Assembly (NCBI GenBank): GCA_003838065.1 | Contig: QZAC01000041.1 | Coordinates: 1-19,423, forward strand | Direction: 5' to 3' | Length of the DNA stretch: 19,423 nt | DNA from: Methanocalculus sp. MSAO_Arc2 | GTDB lineage: Archaea > Halobacteriota > Methanomicrobia > Methanomicrobiales > Methanocorpusculaceae | Shown here: in pieces, positions 14,601 to 19,423 of the stretch | How the letters are laid out: each line of letters opens with the position of its first letter | Position numbering within the stretch: position 1 is the first letter of the stretch | Position numbers and translations under genes: made by a program | Notes under the pieces: model-generated | The model's input: the letters and a program-made list of their open reading frames with translations, nothing else | What the model was told of the DNA's origin: nothing | Database searches by the model: none

Positions 14601-15444
14601 CCCCGCCGTTGAGAGGCGGGAGTCCCGCCTGGGGCCGTCCTGAGAATACCATATGAAGGAGCACTGCAAGCCCGATAAAGGTCCCGATTGCCGCTCCTGC
14701 AGCAGGTACTGGATTTCCAATAAACGTAAACGCTGAGATGACCAGGATTGCGGGCATGATCGCATCACCCATCCCCATCAAAAATGTCGCCCGCTCCTTT
14801 TTTGCATGGTCTGTTGTTTGATCGACCGGTGCATCTGCAATATTTTCATACGATCCGGTGTACCCGCGCTCTTTTGGAATGATAAAGAGGATCGGCATCT
14901 TCTGCTCCATCACGCCTTCTGCCAGGGTGATCATATGTTTTGTCTTGTACACCGAGATCCAGTCATAGATGGCCAGGATCGAAAGTAACATAATAACAGG
15001 AAGTACGGAAAGCGAAGCGCCGAAGATGGCAGCAACCCCGGAAGCAAGAACAATGCCGAGGCAGTTAATCACATACCACCGTGGATACCAGAACAGGAGT
15101 GCCCCGGCAACACCTGCCAGAGCGATGGCGCCGGCTATGGTGAGGAAACCGTCAACAATCTGGTTGAGGATCGCGGAAAATACATAGACATATGTGAGAA
15201 GAATCGCACCCCCGATGATAAGGCTGATCAGGTTCTGTTTTGCAGCGCGGATAAGGAGGAGGAGGATCGATGTGAAAATCAGGATGATGGCAAGGAAGAT
15301 AAACGGGTTTGCCATTGATTCAGGGTCTTCAAAAGCGGTTAACCCCGCATCTTCGACAGGAGCTGCAAGAAGGACTCCACCAATGATAACGGCAAAGAGG
15401 ATGATCGGCATGCCGATAGCGGCAGGAAGGTTTCGTCGTTCCAT
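14536..15444 (-). CDS. Presenilin-type intramembrane aspartyl protease (archaeal PSH)
   Basis: The protein has 302 residues with about nine hydrophobic helices. The two catalytic aspartates of GxGD proteases are present: D161 in AIYDWISVYKTKHM and D227 in MGMGDAIMPAIL. The C-terminal PAL-like motif reads GLPPLNGG (274-281). A hydrophilic loop (about 190-220) separates the catalytic helices, like the presenilin loop. A Methanoculleus marisnigri homologue gave the archaeal presenilin/SPP crystal structure. It should cleave helices inside the membrane, but its substrates are unknown. It overlaps the GTPase gene by 65 bp at the 3' end and is divergent from the coiled-coil membrane protein. No Shine-Dalgarno precedes the ATG, and a shared AT-rich box lies about 28 bp upstream. 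Confidence 0.92.
   Translation of the reverse strand: MERRNLPAAIGMPIILFAVIIGGVLLAAPVEDAGLTAFEDPESMANPFIFLAIILIFTSILLLLIRAAKQNLISLIIGGAILLTYVYVFSAILNQIVDGFLTIAGAIALAGVAGALLFWYPRWYVINCLGIVLASGVAAIFGASLSVLPVIMLLSILAIYDWISVYKTKHMITLAEGVMEQKMPILFIIPKERGYTGSYENIADAPVDQTTDHAKKERATFLMGMGDAIMPAILVISAFTFIGNPVPAAGAAIGTFIGLAVLLHMVFSGRPQAGLPPLNGGAILGFLAGCALVSEWSWVLAL
14614..14630. repeat. 17-bp near-perfect palindrome inside the PSH coding end
   Basis: AGGCGGGA and TCCCGCCT are exact reverse complements around one central base. A third arm, CCCCGCC, lies at 14601-14607, so two mutually exclusive hairpins can form. It starts 13 bases after the GTPase stop codon and encodes the PPLNGG region on the other strand. 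Confidence 0.5.
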
Positions 15445-15466
15445 ATAGTCTGCTCCAGATAGGTAG

Positions 15467-15479
15467 CTTAATTATTATG
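15467..15479. promoter_or_regulatory. Shared symmetrical TATA region for PSH and the coiled-coil membrane protein
   Basis: CTTAATTATTATG lies about 26 bp before the ATG at 15499 (plus) and about 28 bp before the ATG at 15444 (minus). Its AT core reads as a TATA element on both strands. The whole intergenic region is only 54 bp, and neither gene has a Shine-Dalgarno, so both messages are probably leaderless. Confidence 0.5.
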
Positions 15480-15498
15480 GTTCTTCTTATGGTAAAAC

Positions 15499-15813
15499 AT
15501 GGATCTTCGTGATTATGTCTGGGATATGATCCTGATCATTGTGCTTGTGCTCTCAACGCTGATGCTCGTCATCCGTCTCTGGCAGGACATAACGATCATG
15601 GTTGGAGCGACATTAATGATGCTTGCATTCGGTGGCCTTTTCCTCTCCCTCGGGATGAAAATCCGCCGTCTTGAGGAGAATATCATTGCACGTGAGAGGA
15701 CGATGCGTGTCAACCTCGAGGAGATATCTACCAGTCTCAACCGTAAATATGACAGAACTGTTGAACAACTTGGCGAGATCATTGATAACCTGACACGCAG
15801 GATGTACCGGTAA
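15499..15813 (+). CDS. Small membrane protein with C-terminal coiled coil
   Basis: The protein has 104 residues. Two membrane helices (about 8-28 and 32-52) are followed by a charged, heptad-like helix (about 54-100) rich in Glu, Arg and Leu/Ile: KIRRLEENIIARERTMR, then LEEISTSLNRKYDRTVEQLGEII. I do not recognise a named family. The tail should project into the cytoplasm and could oligomerise. It lies 11 bp upstream of fen1, whose Shine-Dalgarno begins 2 bases after its stop, so the two are co-transcribed. No function can be assigned from sequence. Confidence 0.8.
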   Translation: MDLRDYVWDMILIIVLVLSTLMLVIRLWQDITIMVGATLMMLAFGGLFLSLGMKIRRLEENIIARERTMRVNLEEISTSLNRKYDRTVEQLGEIIDNLTRRMYR

Positions 15814-15824
15814 GCGGTGAAAGA

Positions 15825-16835
15825 ATGGGAGTTCCACTGCGATCTCTACTGGAAGGGTGCCGTCATCCGGTCAAGTGGAGTGATCTTGGTGGAGTGGCGG
15901 CGATCGATGCCCATAATGCCCTCTACCAGTTTCTTTCAATCATCAGGCAGGCAGACGGAACGCCCCTTCAGGATGACCAGGGGAGAGTAACCTCCCATCT
16001 CTCCGGTATCCTCTTTCGCACCGCATATTTTCTTGAACATGAAATCCAGCCATTCTATATCTTTGACGGCCCGCCACCAGAGTTCAAGCAGCGGACGATA
16101 TCAGAGAGGCGCACACTCAGATCAGCAGGGGAAATGGAGTGGGCAGATGCCCTGAAGCGGGGGGATACCGAGGCTGCATACCGCGCGGCAACAAGATCTT
16201 CAAAAATCGATCGCTTCATCATCGAAAGCAGCCAGAGGCTCCTTGACGCCCTTGGAGTGCCCTGGATGGTAGCACCATCTGAAGGCGAAGCGCAGTCTGC
16301 GGCCCTTGTCAGCCAGGGAATTGCCACATATTCGGTATCGCAGGATTATGATTCACTTCTTTTTGGGGCACCGGTACTTATTCGAAATCTTACTGTTTCA
16401 GGGAAGCGCAGGCAACAGGGCAAGCAGGTGACCGTATCTCCCGAACGGATTGTGCTCTCTGAACTCCTCCAGAGGCTTGGGATGACTCGTGAGATGCTCA
16501 TCCAGGTTGCCATTCTTGTCGGGACGGATTTTAACGCAGGAATCCACGGCATCGGACCGAAAAAAGCAGAAAAAATCGTCCGTGAAGGACGGTTTTATGA
16601 TGTTGTCAATGAAAAAGCACCCGATCTCGACTTCGATCCGATCCTTGAGTTTTTCCTCTCTCCTCCCACAATTGAATACAGACCGGTATTCAAACCTCCT
16701 GATCCCGATCTCATTCTGTTGATCCTGTGTGAAGAGTTTGGATTTTCACCGGAGCGGATCCAGCCTGTCCTTGGCCGGATCGCAGGTCCGCCACGAGGAG
16801 CGTCGGGTCAGATGCGCCTTGATGCATGGGAGTGA
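15825..16835 (+). CDS. fen: Flap endonuclease 1
   Basis: The protein has 336 residues, the usual archaeal FEN-1 length. The acidic metal-binding residues are D28 (AIDAHN), D81 (FDGPPP), E153/E155 (SEGEAQ), D174/D176 (SQDYDSLLFG) and D235 (VGTDFN). The helix-hairpin-helix IHGIGPKKAEKIV (240-252) binds the duplex. The C-terminal QMRLDAWE is a PCNA-interacting box in the usual place. FEN-1 removes 5' flaps during Okazaki-fragment maturation and base-excision repair. GGTGA sits four bases before the ATG. The start MGVPLRSLLE matches the conserved N-terminal Gly needed by the family. Phosphoribulokinase follows after 18 bp. Confidence 0.96.
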   Translation: MGVPLRSLLEGCRHPVKWSDLGGVAAIDAHNALYQFLSIIRQADGTPLQDDQGRVTSHLSGILFRTAYFLEHEIQPFYIFDGPPPEFKQRTISERRTLRSAGEMEWADALKRGDTEAAYRAATRSSKIDRFIIESSQRLLDALGVPWMVAPSEGEAQSAALVSQGIATYSVSQDYDSLLFGAPVLIRNLTVSGKRRQQGKQVTVSPERIVLSELLQRLGMTREMLIQVAILVGTDFNAGIHGIGPKKAEKIVREGRFYDVVNEKAPDLDFDPILEFFLSPPTIEYRPVFKPPDPDLILLILCEEFGFSPERIQPVLGRIAGPPRGASGQMRLDAWE

Positions 16836-16853
16836 CAGGGGAGGATTATTGAT

Positions 16854-17828
16854 GTGCGGGAAACCAGATATGCTATGCCATCTGTATTTCAGGATATCGT
16901 CAATGATCTTGACGTCCCGTTCATCATCGGCGTTGCCGGGGACAGCGGATCCGGGAAGACAACATTTACCAGAATTATCCGGATAATCCTTGGCCCATCG
17001 ATCGTCACAACCATGACGCTGGATGATTATCACCGATATGACCGAAAAAAACGAGCAGAATACCAGATCACTCCGCTGCACCCGGATGCAAACCGGTTCG
17101 ATCGGCTTGCATCGGATATCGCCCAGCTGAAACAGGGCCAGCCAATACAAAAACCGGTCTATAACCATGAAAGAGGTACTTTTGACCCTGAAGTCCCGTT
17201 TTCGCCAAGTGGCATCATTATCCTGGAGGGCCTGCATGCTCTCTTTAATGAAGAGATCCGGCAGATGATCGACCTCTCGATCTATATCGATCCCGATGAG
17301 GAGGTGAAATATGCCTGGAAGGTTAAGCGCGATGTTCATGAACGGGGCCATTCTGAAGATGACGTCCTGGCAGAAATAGAACAGAGAAAACCTGATTATG
17401 AGAAATATGTGGCATTTCAGCGGGGTTATGCAGATATGGTTGTCCGGATACAGGAGAGCATCACGGCACCGGATAGGGATCCTCCGGTCTACAAAGTCTC
17501 ACTCCTCCAGAATGATCCGGATATTTTCCTCCCCAGGGTTCCCTTCATCCTTGATGTGTCCCGGATTATACCATTAAAGGACGGGCCATTCTGTATCAAT
17601 GCTGGGGAGGTTTTTCTGGATAACCGCCGTCTTGTTTCGCTTGCTCTGGATGGATATCTCCCTTATGGATTTGCACGGTCACTTGAAGAGAGCATCGAAG
17701 CGCAGACCACGGTCTGTGCCCTCCCCTTCTTCCCGGGAAGGCTGGTGTCTGCCACAAATGTCATTGCCCTCCTTATTGCATGGCATGTTATCTGCAGGAG
17801 ATGCGGCATTGAAAAACAAACACATTGA
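16854..17828 (+). CDS. prk: Archaeal phosphoribulokinase (uridine kinase-like fold)
   Basis: The protein has 324 residues. The P-loop is GVAGDSGSGKTTF (26-38), then TLDDYHRYDRKKR (55-67), TPLHPDANRFD (73-83), KPVYNHERGTFDP (100-112) and the Walker B-like ILEGLHAL (123-130), then KRDVHERGHS. This pattern and the roughly 100-residue C-terminal extension match archaeal phosphoribulokinases, which phosphorylate ribulose 5-phosphate to RuBP for a type III RuBisCO (reductive hexulose-phosphate pathway, described in Methanospirillum hungatei). GTG at 16854 is chosen because GGGGAGGAT stands seven bases upstream; the alternative ATG at 16875 has no site. RuBisCO is not in the window. A uridine kinase is possible but less likely given the length and motifs. 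Confidence 0.85.
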   Translation: MRETRYAMPSVFQDIVNDLDVPFIIGVAGDSGSGKTTFTRIIRIILGPSIVTTMTLDDYHRYDRKKRAEYQITPLHPDANRFDRLASDIAQLKQGQPIQKPVYNHERGTFDPEVPFSPSGIIILEGLHALFNEEIRQMIDLSIYIDPDEEVKYAWKVKRDVHERGHSEDDVLAEIEQRKPDYEKYVAFQRGYADMVVRIQESITAPDRDPPVYKVSLLQNDPDIFLPRVPFILDVSRIIPLKDGPFCINAGEVFLDNRRLVSLALDGYLPYGFARSLEESIEAQTTVCALPFFPGRLVSATNVIALLIAWHVICRRCGIEKQTH

Positions 17829-17838
17829 ACGGTGATAG

Positions 17839-17846
17839 TATTTATC
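17839..17846 (+). promoter_or_regulatory. TATA-like box upstream of trkH
   Basis: TATTTATC is centred about 30 bp before the trkH ATG, giving a predicted leader of about 5 nt or less. No Shine-Dalgarno is present next to the start. Confidence 0.45.
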
Positions 17847-17872
17847 AGGATACACGCAACCATTAACCTGAT

Positions 17873-19336
17873 ATGGACAGGACCGAGCACTTCTCGATCA
17901 TCGCCCGTGATATCGGTGGGATCCTCCAGTTCCTGGCTTTTGCAACAACAGCACCGCTGATTATTGCACTCATCTATTCAGAATGGGATCTCCTCATCCC
18001 AATGGGGATAGTCCCCCTTCTCTTCTTCATTCTGGGCAGTTTTCTCAGGACCATCCCCCACCCAAGGAAACAGGCACGCCTTTCGGTTGCTATCAGTGCT
18101 GTTGCCATGATATGGCTGATTGCCTCTCTTATCGGAGCAATTCCGTTTTATATCATCTGCGGGATGCCCTATGTTGACAGTGTCTTTGAAGCGATGTCGG
18201 GATGGACCACAACCGGTCTTACGATGGTAGAGGGATTGGATGATCTCCCAAAAACAATCCTCTTCTGGCGGTCTTTTATGCAGTGGCTCGGTGGGATAGG
18301 CATTGTGGCATTCACCGTCACCATGCTTCACCGATCCGGGCTTGTCCAGAAGGAGCTGTACCGATCGGAAGCGCGTTCTGAGGCATTCATGCCGAGCGTG
18401 GTCGATACGGGAAGAGAGATGTGGAAGATTTATGGTGTGCTGACGCTGGCTGGTATCGGTCTTGTGATGCTTTCTGGCGTTGGTCTCTGGGATGCATTGA
18501 ACCTTGGTCTTGTAGCCATAGCAACTGGCGGCTTCACCATGTATGATGGGGGGATTGCTCATTATAACAATTATCTCATGGAACTCTGTCTTATTCCGGT
18601 GATGATCGCAGGCGCGCTCCCCTTTAAATTATACTTCATGCTGTATGCAAAACGTGTCCATGCGTTCTTCCGCGACCTCCAGCCTGTTCTTCTCTTCTCA
18701 ATCATAGCAATCGGCATTCTTGTTGTCACCTATGATCTCGTCAACCTCGGCGGTCTGCAGGTTTCTGATTCCATCCGGCACGGGTTGTTTATGACGGTCT
18801 CTGCAGCCACCACAACCGGGTTTCAGAATACTGATCCCTCTCTCTGGCCCAAGGCGACTATCTTCTTCCTGACGGGTCTGATGGTTATTGGCGGGGCATC
18901 CGGGAGCACCGCAGGCGGGATAAAACTTGGGCGGGCGATCATCTGTTATGAAGGTCTGATCTGGTGGTTCCGGAGGATCTTCTTCTCGGGCCGGGCCGTT
19001 GTCCCGTTCCGCCATGAAGGACGGAGCATCCCCAAGATGATTGCAGAGTATGAAGTCTCTAAAAATATCCTGGTTATTGTTCTCTACTTTGTGATTATCT
19101 TCTTAAGCACCATCCTCATCCTCCAGTTTGAAGGTCCGGGGTATGATTCCAGTCATGTCATCTTCGATGTCGTGACTGCCGTCTGCAACAATGGGATCTC
19201 TACCGGCCACATCTCACCAGATATGTCTGATCTCGGCAAGATCTTCTTTATCCTCCTGATGTGGCTTGGCAGGCTCGAGGTGATACCGGTTATCGCACTT
19301 ATTGTCGGCATTGTAAAAGGATTTGACCGCACCTGA
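17873..19336 (+). CDS. trkH: TrkH-type potassium uptake subunit
   Basis: The protein has 487 residues with four membrane-pore-membrane repeats. The four selectivity-filter loops are visible: SGWTTTGLT (109-117), AIATGGFT (215-222), AATTTGFQN (311-319) and CNNGISTG (438-445). A Gly-rich segment, GGASGSTAGGIKL (340-352), follows the third pore and matches the intramembrane loop that gates TrkH. It imports K+ (or Na+), and normally works with a cytoplasmic NAD-binding TrkA. No trkA lies next to it on the right; the left neighbour is phosphoribulokinase. The ATG at 17873 has no Shine-Dalgarno. Confidence 0.95.
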   Translation: MDRTEHFSIIARDIGGILQFLAFATTAPLIIALIYSEWDLLIPMGIVPLLFFILGSFLRTIPHPRKQARLSVAISAVAMIWLIASLIGAIPFYIICGMPYVDSVFEAMSGWTTTGLTMVEGLDDLPKTILFWRSFMQWLGGIGIVAFTVTMLHRSGLVQKELYRSEARSEAFMPSVVDTGREMWKIYGVLTLAGIGLVMLSGVGLWDALNLGLVAIATGGFTMYDGGIAHYNNYLMELCLIPVMIAGALPFKLYFMLYAKRVHAFFRDLQPVLLFSIIAIGILVVTYDLVNLGGLQVSDSIRHGLFMTVSAATTTGFQNTDPSLWPKATIFFLTGLMVIGGASGSTAGGIKLGRAIICYEGLIWWFRRIFFSGRAVVPFRHEGRSIPKMIAEYEVSKNILVIVLYFVIIFLSTILILQFEGPGYDSSHVIFDVVTAVCNNGISTGHISPDMSDLGKIFFILLMWLGRLEVIPVIALIVGIVKGFDRT

Positions 19337-19369
19337 TTCTTATACAATCATGATGGAGTTATCACAACT

Positions 19370-19378
19370 TCTATACTG
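19370..19378 (+). promoter_or_regulatory. TATA-like box before the NifH/CfbC-like gene
   Basis: TCTATACTG is centred about 26 bp before the ATG at 19401, again predicting a leaderless message. Confidence 0.4.
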
Positions 19379-19397
19379 TTTTGGTGCCCATAGATCT

Positions 19398-19423
19398 ATG
19401 ATGAGACAGATTGCCCTCTATGG
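19398..19423 (+). CDS. Start of a NifH/CfbC-family P-loop protein (cut by window edge)
   Basis: The last bases read M-M-R-Q-I-A-L-Y-G with the frame still open. This is the characteristic opening of NifH-type iron proteins, in which a KGGIGKS P-loop comes next. In a methanogen the candidates are nitrogenase iron protein NifH and CfbC, the NifH-like reductase of coenzyme F430 synthesis. Nine residues cannot separate them, and another ParA/MinD-like ATPase is not excluded. Either ATG (19398 or 19401) may be the start. A frame-compatible ATG at 19350 is less likely because its extra residues do not fit the family. Confidence 0.55.

Noticed and set aside
16852..16986. ATG at 16852 in another frame next to the prk Shine-Dalgarno
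   Set aside because: It lies in a different frame from the clear kinase sequence and shows no protein similarity; the Shine-Dalgarno better serves the GTG at 16854.
19350..19397. Earlier ATG start of the last gene at 19350
   Set aside because: The extra residues (MMELSQLLYCFGAHRS) are not part of NifH-type proteins, and the TATA-like box at 19370-19378 would lie inside them.

Overview
The window reads as chromosomal DNA from a methanogenic euryarchaeon, most likely the order Methanomicrobiales (Methanocalculus / Methanospirillum / Methanoculleus relatives). The basis is an archaeal information-processing set (RadA, multi-OB RPA, FEN1, Nog1-type GTPase), an archaeal phosphoribulokinase, a presenilin-type protease, the DapL lysine route, a two-subunit 2-oxoacid:ferredoxin oxidoreductase, archaeal TATA boxes, and Shine-Dalgarno sequences matching the archaeal 16S tail (GGAGGTGAT). 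The genus is an inference. Genes are densely packed: the longest stretch without a gene is about 218 bp (1374-1591). I see no rRNA, tRNA, CRISPR array or insertion sequence.

Left part. At the edge is the end of a lipoprotein with a DOMON (probable heme-binding) domain, followed directly by a 75-residue two-helix membrane protein with two histidines 14 residues apart. I read the pair as a possible small cytochrome-like electron-transfer module. A convergent MntP-type manganese exporter follows. Next is a long minus-strand cluster, in transcription order iscS, iscU, cutA, fdhD, korA, korB. It combines sulfur mobilisation (IscS), Fe-S assembly (IscU), a formate dehydrogenase sulfurtransferase-like protein (FdhD, here lacking its usual CxxC) and an Fe-S/TPP oxidoreductase.

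Middle. On the plus strand, dapL and lysA (end of lysine biosynthesis) are followed by an RPA-like single-strand DNA binding protein, a possible 34-codon small ORF, radA, and a phosphoglycolate phosphatase that overlaps radA. This suggests a DNA-repair unit. A minus-strand PRC-barrel protein and an HTH-CBS regulator follow, the latter divergent from a Nog1-type ribosome-assembly GTPase. That GTPase overlaps tail-to-tail with the presenilin homologue.

Right part. A small membrane/coiled-coil protein, FEN1 and phosphoribulokinase form a plus-strand run. TrkH, the potassium-channel-like subunit, comes next. The last 23-26 bases are the start of a NifH/CfbC-like P-loop protein.

A pattern across the window: most genes at the head of a transcription unit have a TATA-like box about 26-31 bp before the start codon and no Shine-Dalgarno (predicted leaderless or near-leaderless), whereas many downstream operon genes have strong Shine-Dalgarno sequences. 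Several divergent gene pairs appear to share one AT-rich core promoter.
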